From: Lachnospiraceae bacterium
Lineage (GTDB): Bacteria; Bacillota; Clostridia; Lachnospirales; Lachnospiraceae
Reading direction: 5' to 3'
NCBI GenBank assembly: GCA_910574885.1
Contig: CAJTDD010000012.1
Span: 1-64,000, forward strand
Length of the DNA stretch: 64,000 nucleotides
Shown: positions 34,328 to 43,216 of the stretch, piece by piece
Layout of the letters: each line of letters opens with the position of its first letter
Position numbering within the stretch: the first letter of the stretch is position 1
The notes under the pieces: generated by a model
Database searches by the model: none
Told to the model about the DNA's origin: nothing
The model's input: the letters and a program-made list of their open reading frames with translations, nothing else
Position numbers and translations under genes: made by a program

Positions 34328-35692
34328 ATGAAAAAAGTATTAATTGCCAACCGCGGCGAGATTGCCGTGCGCATTATACGCGCCTGCAGGGAAATGGGTA
34401 TCGAGACGGTTGCCGTTTACTCAGAGGCGGACAGGGAGGCGCTTCATGCGAAGTTGGCGGACGAGGCGGTCTGCATCGGTCCGGCTCCGTCATCGGAAAG
34501 TTATCTGAGCATGGACCGTATCATCAGCGCCACCATTATAACAGGGGCGGACGCCATCCATCCGGGATTTGGGTTTCTGTCGGAAAACAGCAGGTTTGCA
34601 GAACTGTGCGAGCAGTGCAGCATTACATTTATCGGCCCGGACTCCAAGGTCATCGCCCGGCTTGGAAATAAGCAAGAGGCAAGAAACACCATGGCAGAAG
34701 CAGGTGTTCCCGTGATTCCCGGAAGCACGGAGCCAATCTATGACGCCGGGACAGGGGCAAAGATTGCGGAAGAAATCGGCTATCCGGTCATTGTCAAGGC
34801 GGCGCTTGGCGGCGGCGGGAAAGGGATGCGGATTGCCAGCACACCGGAGGAATTTGAGCAGAGTTTCCAGACGGCCCAGAAAGAAACCCAGATGGCGTTT
34901 GGCGACAATACCATGTATATCGAACATTTTGTCCAGCATCCAAGGCATATTGAATTCCAGATTTTGGCCGACCATTACGGAAATGTGGTTCATCTGGGAG
35001 AGCGGGATTGTTCCATCCAGCGCAACCACCAGAAGATGATAGAAGAGTCCCCTTCTGTGGCGTTATCCCCGGATTTGCGCCGGCGGATGGGAGAGGCGGC
35101 AGTACGTGCCGCGAAAGCGGCCGGATACCAGAATGCAGGGACGATTGAGTTCCTTCTGGAAAAGAATGGGAATTTTTATTTTATGGAAATGAATACCCGT
35201 ATTCAGGTAGAGCATCCGGTCACGGAATGGGTGACAGGGATTGATTTGATTAAGGAGCAGATCCGGATTGCGTCCGGGAGGAAACTTTCCTTTGCACAGA
35301 GTGATATCCGGCTGAACGGTCATGCCATTGAGTGCCGGATTAATGCGGAAAACCCGGGAAAGGGATTCCGCCCGTCTCCCGGGACGGTGACGGATATGTA
35401 TCTGCCGGGCGGGAAGGGAATCCGGATTGACTCTGCTATTTACAGCGGATATACCATTCCCCCTTACTATGATTCCATGGTGGCAAAACTGATTGTCTGG
35501 GCGAAGAACCGGGGCGAGGCTGTGCGGAAGATGCAGAGCGCCTTAGGCGAGGTGATTATCGAGGGAATTGAGACGAATGTGGATTACCAGTATGAGATTT
35601 TGAGCCAGCCGGATTATCTTTCCGGTAATTTTGACATTGAGTTCATTGCAAAGCATGAGAAGGAGCTGGCGGAGGCTGTGCGTCATCAATAA
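34328..35692 (+). CDS. accC: biotin carboxylase subunit of acetyl-CoA carboxylase
   Basis: A 454-residue ATP-grasp enzyme carboxylating biotin on AccB. MKKVLIANRGEIAVRIIRACREMGI, the Gly-rich loop ALGGGGKGMRIA, HIEFQILAD, ERDCSIQRNHQKMIEESPS and the catalytic EMNTRIQVEHPVTEWVTGIDL are all present. ATG 34328 is chosen from the usual N terminus; AGGTGA overlapping the fabZ stop is the ribosome site. Normal length. Confidence 0.96.
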   Translation: MKKVLIANRGEIAVRIIRACREMGIETVAVYSEADREALHAKLADEAVCIGPAPSSESYLSMDRIISATIITGADAIHPGFGFLSENSRFAELCEQCSITFIGPDSKVIARLGNKQEARNTMAEAGVPVIPGSTEPIYDAGTGAKIAEEIGYPVIVKAALGGGGKGMRIASTPEEFEQSFQTAQKETQMAFGDNTMYIEHFVQHPRHIEFQILADHYGNVVHLGERDCSIQRNHQKMIEESPSVALSPDLRRRMGEAAVRAAKAAGYQNAGTIEFLLEKNGNFYFMEMNTRIQVEHPVTEWVTGIDLIKEQIRIASGRKLSFAQSDIRLNGHAIECRINAENPGKGFRPSPGTVTDMYLPGGKGIRIDSAIYSGYTIPPYYDSMVAKLIVWAKNRGEAVRKMQSALGEVIIEGIETNVDYQYEILSQPDYLSGNFDIEFIAKHEKELAEAVRHQ

Positions 35693-35748
35693 GCCTGGCC
35701 TGAGGCTTCGGTGTGGGATGGATTTGCACGATAAGGGGGCGGCGTTTT

Positions 35749-37518
35749 ATGAAGTTGGATAATGTGTTTAAGAAGACCAGGCTTGCGTCTGGAAGAAAAG
35801 GATATATTTCGTTGAATTCTGCGAGGCCGGAGGTGCCGGAAGGGCTTTTGCGGAAATGTAATAAATGCGGCAGTGCAATTATCGCAAAGGATGTGAAGAG
35901 TGATGCTTACATCTGCCCCAAGTGCGGAGGATATTTCCGTGTACACGCATACCGCCGGATTGAGATGGTGGCAGACGCGGATACATTCGAGGAATGGGAT
36001 GCTGAGCTGATGACACAAAACCCGCTGGAATACAAAGGATATGAGGAGAAAATCAGCGGACTAAGGGAGAAAACGGGACTGAACGAGGCGATTGTTACGG
36101 GGAAAGCGCAAATTGACGGGACGGATGTGGTCTTAGGCGTGTGCGACGGGCGTTTTCTCATGGCGAGCATGGGCGAAGCGGTAGGCGAGAAGATTGCAAG
36201 GGCTGTGGAGCGTGCGACAAAAGAACGGCTTCCGGTGGTGTTGTTTGCCTGTTCCGGGGGAGCCAGGATGCAGGAGGGAATCGTCTCCCTCATGCAGATG
36301 GCGAAGACCTCGGCTGCGCTTCGGCGGCACAGCGATGCGGGGCTTCTGTATATCAGCGTGCTGACAGATCCCACGACAGGGGGCGTGACGGCGAGCTTTG
36401 CCATGCTGGGGGATGTGATTCTGGCAGAACCAAAGGCGTTGATTGGATTCGCAGGGCCGCGGGTGATTGAGCAGACGATTGGCCAGAAATTGCCCAAAGG
36501 ATTCCAGAGGTCGGAGTTTTTGCTGGAGCATGGTTTTATCGACGGGATTGTGGAGCGTCCGCGGCTTAGGGAGACGCTTTCGCAGATCTTGGAGCTGCAT
36601 GAGACAGGGCGAAAAGAGCAGTTATCGCTGCCGCATAAGACAGGGCTGGAAGACGCGGGGGAGCGGCGGCATATTCTGGCGGAGAGCCGGGAAGAGACAT
36701 GTATTGCGGGATGCCCCTTGGGTATCAATAATAAACTTGCCAGGGCATGGGACCGTGTCCAGTTGTCGAGAATGAATGACCGTCCGGTGGGAAGCGATTA
36801 TATCCGGGAGTTATTCACAGACTTTATGGAATTCCACGGGGATAGATATTTTGCGGACGACAAGGCGGTTATCGGAGGCATCGCAAGATTCCGCGGACGT
36901 CCGGTGACGGTAATCGCACAGGCGAAGGGGACGAATACCAAGGAGAACATTGAACGTAATTTTGGGATGCCGTCCCCGGACGGATACCGCAAGGCTCTGC
37001 GGCTGATGAAGCAGGCAGAGAAATTCCATCGTCCTGTCATCTGTTTTGTGGACACTCCGGGCGCATTTTGCGGGCTGGAAGCGGAAGAGAGGGGACAGGG
37101 AGAGGCGATTGCCAGAAATATCTATGAGATGTCCGGCCTGAAGGTTCCGGTACTCTCCGTCATCATCGGAGAAGGCGGAAGCGGCGGCGCCCTTGCCATG
37201 GCGACGGCAGACGAAGTTTGGATGCTGGAAAACTCCATCTATTCCATCCTGTCGCCGGAAGGATTTGCAAGTATTTTGTGGAAGGACAGCTCTAAGGCGA
37301 AAGAAGCGGCAGAGGTGATGAGGCTGACGGCAGAGGATTTGTACCGGATGGGAATCGTGGAGCAGGTATTGGCAGAACCGTCTCCTTACACGATAGAAAA
37401 TATACAAGAGGTGACGGGGAATCTGGCAGATAAGATAGAAGAGTTTTTGCTGCGATACGGGCAAATGTCTGAGGCAGAGCTTACGGAGCGCAGATATGCC
37501 AGGTTCCGCCATATGTAA
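35749..37518 (+). CDS. accDA: acetyl-CoA carboxylase carboxyltransferase, beta and alpha subunits fused
   Basis: A 589-residue single chain. Residues 1-285 are AccD: a four-Cys zinc ribbon ([10 protein letters not shown] ... [10 protein letters not shown]), then [36 protein letters not shown] and [11 protein letters not shown]. After a linker of about 50 residues containing [10 protein letters not shown], the rest is Acc[68 protein letters not shown] and [11 protein letters not shown]. It transfers the carboxyl group to acetyl-CoA. AAGGGGG precedes ATG 35749. In many bacteria accD and accA are separate; here there is no stop between them. Confidence 0.94.
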   Translation: MKLDNVFKKTRLASGRKGYISLNSARPEVPEGLLRKCNKCGSAIIAKDVKSDAYICPKCGGYFRVHAYRRIEMVADADTFEEWDAELMTQNPLEYKGYEEKISGLREKTGLNEAIVTGKAQIDGTDVVLGVCDGRFLMASMGEAVGEKIARAVERATKERLPVVLFACSGGARMQEGIVSLMQMAKTSAALRRHSDAGLLYISVLTDPTTGGVTASFAMLGDVILAEPKALIGFAGPRVIEQTIGQKLPKGFQRSEFLLEHGFIDGIVERPRLRETLSQILELHETGRKEQLSLPHKTGLEDAGERRHILAESREETCIAGCPLGINNKLARAWDRVQLSRMNDRPVGSDYIRELFTDFMEFHGDRYFADDKAVIGGIARFRGRPVTVIAQAKGTNTKENIERNFGMPSPDGYRKALRLMKQAEKFHRPVICFVDTPGAFCGLEAEERGQGEAIARNIYEMSGLKVPVLSVIIGEGGSGGALAMATADEVWMLENSIYSILSPEGFASILWKDSSKAKEAAEVMRLTAEDLYRMGIVEQVLAEPSPYTIENIQEVTGNLADKIEEFLLRYGQMSEAELTERRYARFRHM

Positions 37519-37598
37519 AGACGGCTTGCCATTGCCGTGCAAAGGTTTGTCCGTCTGCGGCGGATATGCGGGCGGGGTACGAAAAAAGGAGAATAACC

Positions 37599-38711
37599 GT
37601 GATAGAGAAAAAATTAAAAATAGGAAATATAGAAGCAAGTGTCCCGCTTTTACAGGGTGGAATGGGAGTAGGAGTAAGCCTTGGAAATCTGGCGGGAGCA
37701 GTTGCGAAAGCGGGCGGCATAGGGGTTATCTCTGCCGCCCAAATTGGTTTTCGGGAGCCTGATTTTGATACAGATACGAAAGCGGCGAATTTAAGGGCAA
37801 TCAAGAAAGAATATGACAAGGCAAGGGCGATTGCGCCGGATGGTATCATCGGGTTCAATCTTATGGTGGCGATGCGCCACTATGAGGAATATGTCAGGGC
37901 GGCGATTGACGCAGGGGCGGACATCATCATTTCCGGAGCCGGGCTTCCGACAGAACTGCCGAGGATTGCCGGGGGTTCCGATGTGAAACTGGCTCCCATC
38001 GTATCTACGGAGAAGTCGGCGAAGGTTATCCTGAAATACTGGGGGAAGAAATACGGGCGCATGCCCGACCTGCTGGTGATAGAAGGCCCAAAGGCGGGCG
38101 GGCATCTGGGATTTACAAAGGAGCAGTTAAGCGTGTATGGCGCAGATGTCTACAGGCAGGAGATGAATTCAGAAGCGGGATTGCATCATGAGACATACGA
38201 CGAGGAAGTACGGAAAATATTGGATACCGTAAAAGCATATGAGGAACAATATGGATGCAGGATTCCGACGGCGCTTGGAGGGGGAATCGAGAACCGGGAA
38301 CAGGCGAAGCATGCGTTTTCCCTCGGCGTGGACGCCATACAGGTAGCGACCAGGTTCGTCACCACGAAAGAGTGCGACGCCGACATCCGATACAAGGAGG
38401 CGTATATCCGCGCAAAGGAAGAAGATATCGCCATCGTGAAAAGCCCGGTGGGGATGCCGGGGCGTGGGATTATAAATCCATTTATGAAAAAGGTCATGGC
38501 GGGGGAGCAGATTCCCCACAGTCCATGCCACGGATGCCTTCAAAATTGTAACCCGGCAAAAATTCCCTATTGTATCACAGACGCTCTCATCCATGCGGCT
38601 AAGGGCGAGGTGGACGAAGGTCTTTTGTTCTGCGGTGCATATGCCTATAAGGCAAATGGATTGGAAACTGTAAAAGAAGTGGTTGATTCTCTGGTGGCAG
38701 AGAGGGTATAA
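37599..38711 (+). CDS. nitronate monooxygenase / FabK-like flavoprotein with C-terminal Cys cluster
   Basis: A 370-residue FMN TIM-barrel protein of the 2-nitropropane dioxygenase/FabK superfamily. LLQGGMGVGVSLGNLAGAVAKAGGIGVISA, FNLMVAMRHYEEYVRAAIDAGAD, the His in EGPKAGGHLGF, ALGGGIENREQ and DAIQVATRFVTTKECDA are typical. Unlike FabK it has a C-terminal stretch CHGCLQNCNPAKIPYC with four Cys, possibly a metal or Fe-S site. GTG 37599 is chosen because AAAGGAGA precedes it. Position inside the fab cluster, after a true FabK, suggests a role in lipid metabolism or quinone/nitronate detoxification; the substrate is not known. Confidence 0.8.
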   Translation: MIEKKLKIGNIEASVPLLQGGMGVGVSLGNLAGAVAKAGGIGVISAAQIGFREPDFDTDTKAANLRAIKKEYDKARAIAPDGIIGFNLMVAMRHYEEYVRAAIDAGADIIISGAGLPTELPRIAGGSDVKLAPIVSTEKSAKVILKYWGKKYGRMPDLLVIEGPKAGGHLGFTKEQLSVYGADVYRQEMNSEAGLHHETYDEEVRKILDTVKAYEEQYGCRIPTALGGGIENREQAKHAFSLGVDAIQVATRFVTTKECDADIRYKEAYIRAKEEDIAIVKSPVGMPGRGIINPFMKKVMAGEQIPHSPCHGCLQNCNPAKIPYCITDALIHAAKGEVDEGLLFCGAYAYKANGLETVKEVVDSLVAERV

Positions 38712-38761
38712 TAGAAGACGATGGAGTGAGCGGGTTCCTTGAAAAGGAGAGAAATGTAGGA

Positions 38762-39217
38762 ATGGATAAGGCGTATGTGACGATTAATAATGTCTTGGTA
38801 AATCTAATCAATGAGATTTGGGAGCTTGAGGAGAAGGCAATCATTACGGAGGAATTTAAGGATCTGACCAATAATGATATGCATGTCATCGAGGCGGTCG
38901 GCACAGGCGACGGTAAGAATATGTCTTCCATTGCCAGGAAATTAAATATTACGGTGGGTTCCCTTACGACTGCCATGAACAGTCTTGTGAATAAGAAGTA
39001 TGTGGAACGGCGCAGGAGCGAGGAGGACCGCCGGGTGGTGTTCGTGAAGCTGACGTCGAAAGGAATCCGGGCTTTCCGGCATCATGAAGACTATCACAGG
39101 CAGATGACTCAGGCAGTGGTGGATAAACTGGACGAGACGGAGATGCCGGTGCTCTTAAAGACGCTGGACGCATTGTCAGAATTCTTCGCCGGATACAGTA
39201 AGAAGAAGGAGGGGTAA
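38762..39217 (+). CDS. fabT: MarR-family regulator of fatty-acid synthesis (FabT-like)
   Basis: A 151-residue winged-helix dimer: MSSIARKLNITVGSLTTAMNSLVNKKYVERRRSEEDRRVVFVKLTSKG is the MarR DNA-binding domain. Context and two TTTGA-N3-TCAAA palindromes over the promoter at 27701-27761 identify it as the likely FabT, which represses fab genes with acyl-ACP as corepressor. ATG 38762 is chosen over 38726 from domain length. In streptococci fabT heads the cluster; here it is last, so it may be co-transcribed with the genes it controls. cobB starts 3 bases after its stop. Confidence 0.8.
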   Translation: MDKAYVTINNVLVNLINEIWELEEKAIITEEFKDLTNNDMHVIEAVGTGDGKNMSSIARKLNITVGSLTTAMNSLVNKKYVERRRSEEDRRVVFVKLTSKGIRAFRHHEDYHRQMTQAVVDKLDETEMPVLLKTLDALSEFFAGYSKKKEG

Positions 39218-39220
39218 TCC

Positions 39221-39949
39221 ATGTATGAGAAGGAAGTAGAAAGGTTACAGGAAATCATTGATGACAGCCGTGATATTGTATTCTTTGGAGGGGCGGGAGT
39301 TTCCACAGAGAGCAATATCCCGGATTTCAGGAGCGCGGATGGGCTGTATCAACAGAAATACCGGTATTCGCCGGAGCAGATTGTAAGCCATAGTTTTTTC
39401 GTACAGAATACGGAAGGTTTTTATGAATTCTACAAAGAGAAGATGATGTTCCTTGACGCTAAGCCGAACCCGGCGCACTTGAAACTTGCCGAGCTTGAGG
39501 CAGCGGGGAAATTGTCTGCCGTGATTACCCAGAATATCGACGGTCTGCATCAGGCGGCGGGCAGCAAGAATGTCCTGGAATTGCACGGGAGCATCCACCG
39601 GAACTACTGCCAGAAGTGCGGCAGTTTTTACGATGCGGCGTATGTGAAGAATTCTGAGGGGGTGCCTGCGTGTTCCTGCGGCGGCGTGGTGAAGCCGGAT
39701 GTGGTGCTGTATGAGGAAGGGCTTGACTCAGGAATCATAAAGAAGAGCATACAGGCAATCAGCCGGGCGGATACCTTGATTATTGGCGGGACTTCGCTGG
39801 TGGTTTACCCTGCGGCGAGTTTCATTGATTATTTCCAGGGAAAACATCTGGTGGTCATTAATAAGAGTGCAACGGCGAGGGAAGTCGGGGCGGAACTTAC
39901 CATAGCGGCTCCGATTGGAGCGGCGCTGGGGCAGATTACGGTAGGATAA
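39221..39949 (+). CDS. cobB: NAD-dependent protein deacylase (sirtuin)
   Basis: A 242-residue SIR2 enzyme removing acyl groups from lysines using NAD. FFGGAGVSTESNIPDFRSADGL, ITQNIDGLHQAAG, the catalytic His in ELHGSIHRN, the zinc Cys set CQKC ... CSCGG and LIIGGTSLVVYPAA are the family motifs. Ribosome site AAGGAGGGG spans the fabT stop. Co-transcription with fatty-acid and acetyl-CoA carboxylase genes would fit control of acetylation by acetyl-CoA level (inference). Confidence 0.93.
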   Translation: MYEKEVERLQEIIDDSRDIVFFGGAGVSTESNIPDFRSADGLYQQKYRYSPEQIVSHSFFVQNTEGFYEFYKEKMMFLDAKPNPAHLKLAELEAAGKLSAVITQNIDGLHQAAGSKNVLELHGSIHRNYCQKCGSFYDAAYVKNSEGVPACSCGGVVKPDVVLYEEGLDSGIIKKSIQAISRADTLIIGGTSLVVYPAASFIDYFQGKHLVVINKSATAREVGAELTIAAPIGAALGQITVG

Positions 39950-40013
39950 GTTGTTTAGATAAGCAGTCTGTCCGGGCAGGTTTCGGGCAGCGTGCTGCAT
40001 AGTGGAGAAGCGT

Positions 40014-40592
40014 ATGTCGGATGAGAGACGGTTTTTAACAATTCGGGAATTGAGTACGGGCGGGCTGTTTGCCGCTTTGATTGCCGCCGGGGCATTCGTC
40101 AAAGTAACGCTGCCCACGGAACCCTTTCCCATGCATTTTACCTTGCAGTGGTTCTTCGTGCTTTTGGCAGGCCTTCTGCTGAACAAGCGGCTGGCTTTTG
40201 CAAGCGTCGGGGTGTATCTTCTGGTGGGGCTTTCCGGTGTGCCGGTGTTTGCGTCAGGAGGAGGCCCTGCTTACTTGCTTCGCCCGACGTTCGGGTATCT
40301 GCTTGGGTTTGCGGCGGCCGCGTACGGGATGGCCTGGCTGTGTGAAAATATACGGATGTTAAATTATTTCAAGTTATTGCTGGTTTCGGTTGCCGGGCTG
40401 TTGGTGTATTATGGAATCGGAGTGTTGTATTATTGGCTGGTCTGCCGCATCTTAATCTCTCAGGAGGTTACGTGGCAGATTCTTTTGTTTCAGTGCTTTC
40501 TGCTGACTGTGGGGGAAGATTTTATCCTTTGCGTTGCGGCGGTGGGCGTGGCGGTGAAGCTTAGGGGCATGGTGCGCAGTGCGCTATATTAG
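40014..40592 (+). CDS. bioY: biotin transporter substrate-binding (S) component BioY
   Basis: A 192-residue membrane protein with about six hydrophobic helices; FAALIAAGAFVKVTLPTEPFPMHFTLQWFFVLLAGLLL and GLSGVPVFASGGGPAYLLRPTFGYLLGF are BioY hallmarks. It captures biotin and works with the ECF energising module, which is not in the window. ATG 40014 with GGAG 6 bases upstream is preferred to GTG 40002. Placement after the carboxylase genes is logical because AccB needs biotin; no biotin synthesis genes are visible. Confidence 0.93.
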   Translation: MSDERRFLTIRELSTGGLFAALIAAGAFVKVTLPTEPFPMHFTLQWFFVLLAGLLLNKRLAFASVGVYLLVGLSGVPVFASGGGPAYLLRPTFGYLLGFAAAAYGMAWLCENIRMLNYFKLLLVSVAGLLVYYGIGVLYYWLVCRILISQEVTWQILLFQCFLLTVGEDFILCVAAVGVAVKLRGMVRSALY

Positions 40593-40701
40593 ATTCCTGC
40601 CATGTTGTTCGGTGAGAAGATAATGGAAGCAGAAGAGTGGAATCTGGCGATTATAGAAAAAGTGACTTAGTTTGGAAGAAGTCGTTTCAGGGGAGAAATG
40701 T

Positions 40702-41607
40702 ATGAAGAAGATCAGGATTGGGACACGGAAGAGCCGTCTTGCATGTATCCAGGCGGAAATGCTGGCGGATTATATCGAAACTCACTGCGAAGGATATCAG
40801 GCGGAGCTTGTGAAGGTCATGACTACCGGCGACCGTATCCTGTCTAAGAAGCTGGATGAGATTGGCGGGAAAGGTCTGTTCGTCAAGGAACTGGACGCCT
40901 TTCTTCTGGAGGGGCAGACGGATTTGTCTGTCCATTCCCTGAAAGATATGCCCATGGAGATTTCTCCTAAGCTTCCGATCATTGGATTTTCTAAGAGGGA
41001 GGATGCCAGGGATGTGCTTGTCCTGCCCGAAGGGAAGACAGAATACGATTACAGCGCCCCCATTGGCTGTTCCAGCAATAGAAGGATTCTGCAGCTTAAA
41101 TCTATTTACCCTAAGGCAAAGGTCAAGACCGTCAGGGGAAATGTCCTGACAAGGCTTGAAAAATTGGACAGCGGGGAGTATGGCGCATTAGTCCTTGCGG
41201 CGGCTGGCCTTAACAGGCTTGGGCTTAACGGACGTATCAGCAGGTATTTTACAGTGGAAGAAATGGTTCCTGCGGCCGGCCAGGGAATCCTTTGTGTTCA
41301 GGGAAGGGCGGGGGAAGATTACAGCTTCCTTCAAGGATTTTTTGATTCGGAGGCAGAAGAATGTGCGGCTGCCGAGCGGGCGTATGCAGCGTATCTGAAC
41401 GGCGGGTGTTCCCTGCCGATTGGGGTATACGCGGAGATTCTCGACGAGCGGTGGATGCGGGTGCGGGGGCTGTATTATAATGAAGAGAGCGGCGATTACG
41501 GGAAAATGTGCGTGTCGGGGCATCGGCCGGAGGCGGCGGATTTGGGGGTATCTCTGGCGAAGAAATTGAAGAATAGTACCGTGCAAAAAAATAGATATGG
41601 CGTATAG
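40702..41607 (+). CDS. hemC: hydroxymethylbilane synthase (porphobilinogen deaminase)
   Basis: A 301-residue enzyme joining four porphobilinogens into hydroxymethylbilane. MKKIRIGTRKSRLACIQAEMLAD, GDRILSKKLDEIGGKGLFVKELD, LSVHSLKDMP and GCSSNRRILQL ... VRGNVLTRLEKL are typical. The dipyrromethane-binding Cys is in LNGGCSLPIGV. ATG 40702 follows GGGGAGAAA; the frame extends upstream without support. The end overlaps the longest frame of the next gene, but the likely start there is at 41627. First step of the corrin/siroheme branch here. Confidence 0.95.
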   Translation: MKKIRIGTRKSRLACIQAEMLADYIETHCEGYQAELVKVMTTGDRILSKKLDEIGGKGLFVKELDAFLLEGQTDLSVHSLKDMPMEISPKLPIIGFSKREDARDVLVLPEGKTEYDYSAPIGCSSNRRILQLKSIYPKAKVKTVRGNVLTRLEKLDSGEYGALVLAAAGLNRLGLNGRISRYFTVEEMVPAAGQGILCVQGRAGEDYSFLQGFFDSEAEECAAAERAYAAYLNGGCSLPIGVYAEILDERWMRVRGLYYNEESGDYGKMCVSGHRPEAADLGVSLAKKLKNSTVQKNRYGV

Positions 41608-41626
41608 ATTAGGAGAAGCGAACCAT

Positions 41627-43153
41627 ATGGACGAAATGAAAGAGACAGGGAAAGGAAAAGTATGGCTTGTAGGGGCCGGGCCTGGGGCAGCCGACCTTTT
41701 GACGGTGAAGGCAAAGCGTCTGATTGGCGAAGGGGATTGTATCGTCTATGACAGGCTTGTGGGGGAAGAGGTACTTTGTATGATACCCTCTGGTAAGAAA
41801 CTCATCGCCGTGGGAAAATCCCCGGGAAGGCATGCCACGCCTCAGGAGGAGATTAACCGAATCCTGGTAAGAGAGGCAGAGCTTGGGAAAAAGGTGGTGC
41901 GTTTAAAAGGCGGCGACCCCTTCCTGTTCGGACGGGGCGGAGAGGAAGCCGAAGAATTGTGCCGGGCCGGGATTCCGTTCGAGGTTGTCCCCGGGATATC
42001 TTCTTCCCTTGCCGTACCTGCCTATAACGGGATTCCGGTGACGCACAGGGATTATGTGTCGGACGTACATATTGTCACAGGGCATCACAGAGCGGGAAGG
42101 AACCAGGTGATTCCTTATGAGGCGCTTGTTAAGACCAGGGGGACGCTTGTATTTCTTATGGGCGTGGGGGCGCTTGCAGAGATTATGGACGGACTTATGG
42201 GCGCCGGGATGGACGGGGCGACTCCGGCTGCAATCCTTGAGCAAGGGACGACGGCAAAGCAGAGGCGGGCCGTAGCGACGGTCGGGACGCTGGCACAGGC
42301 TGCCAGAGAGCAGCAGATGAAAGCGCCTGCTACGATTGTGGTGGGGGAAGTGTGTTCCCTGGCGGATGAATTTGCCTGGTATCCGAAACTGCCTTTATTT
42401 GGGGAGAAATTCCTTGTCACACGTCCGGAAGGGCGGGATAGCAGACTTCAGGACAGATTAAGGGAGCTGGGAGCAGAGGTCCTGTCCGTACCGACCATTC
42501 GGACTGTGCCCATTACGGAAACGATGGGTCTGCGGGAGATTGGGACGGAATTGGAGCGGTTGGAGCAGTATCAGGTGTTGGCGTTTACTTCTCCCTACGG
42601 TGTGGAAAGGTTTTTTGCACTGTTGCTGGAGCATGGCATGGATATGCGGGCCGTGGCCCATATGCGGTTTGCGGCGATTGGGGAGGGAACGGCGGATGAA
42701 CTGAGAAAAAGAGGGATTCGTGCGGATTATGTGCCGGAACATTATGACGGTGTTTCCTTGGGAAAATTGCTTGCCGAGTCGCTTGCAGACGGGACGAGGG
42801 TTCTGCTTGCAAGGTCTTTGCGGGGCGGGAAGGAGATTCTGGGAGAGATAGAGAAGAATCCGGGGATTGGATATCGGGATTTGGCTGTTTATGATACGGA
42901 GTTTTTGGAGGAAAGAGGGGAGATGCTGCGTTCGTTTATGGGAAATGGCTCTGTTACCGGGGTGATATTTACCAGCAGTTCTACGGTGGAGGGGTTCTGT
43001 AGGATGCTTGGGGAGGATTTCCCCTATGACAGGGTGCGCGCCGTGTGCATTGGGGAAAAGACTCGGCGGACGGCCGAGGGCGTCGGGATGCAGGCGTGCG
43101 CGGCGGAGAATGCGACGGTGGAAGCGTTGATTGATTGTGTGGTTGGGAAATAG
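41627..43153 (+). CDS. cobA-hemD: uroporphyrinogen-III C-methyltransferase / uroporphyrinogen-III synthase fusion
   Basis: A 508-residue bifunctional protein. Residues 10-250 are SUMT/CobA: KVWLVGAGPGAADLLTVKAKRLI, VGKSPGRHATPQEEIN, VVRLKGGDPFLFGRGGEEAEEL, PVTHRDYVSDVHIVTGH. Residues 260-505 are HemD: EKFLVTRPEGRDSRLQDRLRELGAEVLSVPTIR, FTSPYGVERFF, AIGEGTADELRKRGI and FTSSSTVEGF. Together with HemC it makes precorrin-2, the entry to cobalamin and siroheme. TAGGAGAAG precedes ATG 41627. This fusion is known in clostridia. No further corrin genes are in the window. Confidence 0.94.
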   Translation: MDEMKETGKGKVWLVGAGPGAADLLTVKAKRLIGEGDCIVYDRLVGEEVLCMIPSGKKLIAVGKSPGRHATPQEEINRILVREAELGKKVVRLKGGDPFLFGRGGEEAEELCRAGIPFEVVPGISSSLAVPAYNGIPVTHRDYVSDVHIVTGHHRAGRNQVIPYEALVKTRGTLVFLMGVGALAEIMDGLMGAGMDGATPAAILEQGTTAKQRRAVATVGTLAQAAREQQMKAPATIVVGEVCSLADEFAWYPKLPLFGEKFLVTRPEGRDSRLQDRLRELGAEVLSVPTIRTVPITETMGLREIGTELERLEQYQVLAFTSPYGVERFFALLLEHGMDMRAVAHMRFAAIGEGTADELRKRGIRADYVPEHYDGVSLGKLLAESLADGTRVLLARSLRGGKEILGEIEKNPGIGYRDLAVYDTEFLEERGEMLRSFMGNGSVTGVIFTSSSTVEGFCRMLGEDFPYDRVRAVCIGEKTRRTAEGVGMQACAAENATVEALIDCVVGK

Positions 43154-43216
43154 AGTGGCGAGAGAACTGCATAAGGTATCATATCTGGGCAGTGGCAGAA
43201 TATGCGGAGGTGTCAT

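Noticed and set aside
36706-36725. Copy of repeat family 1 inside accDA
   Set aside because: Only about 14 bases (TGCCCCTTGGGTAT) resemble the element end and the rest does not match; kept only as a remark on the linker.
40593-40701. BirA operator or riboswitch near bioY/hemC
   Set aside because: No TTGT-AAC/GTT-ACAA dyad and no cobalamin or other riboswitch core could be recognised.
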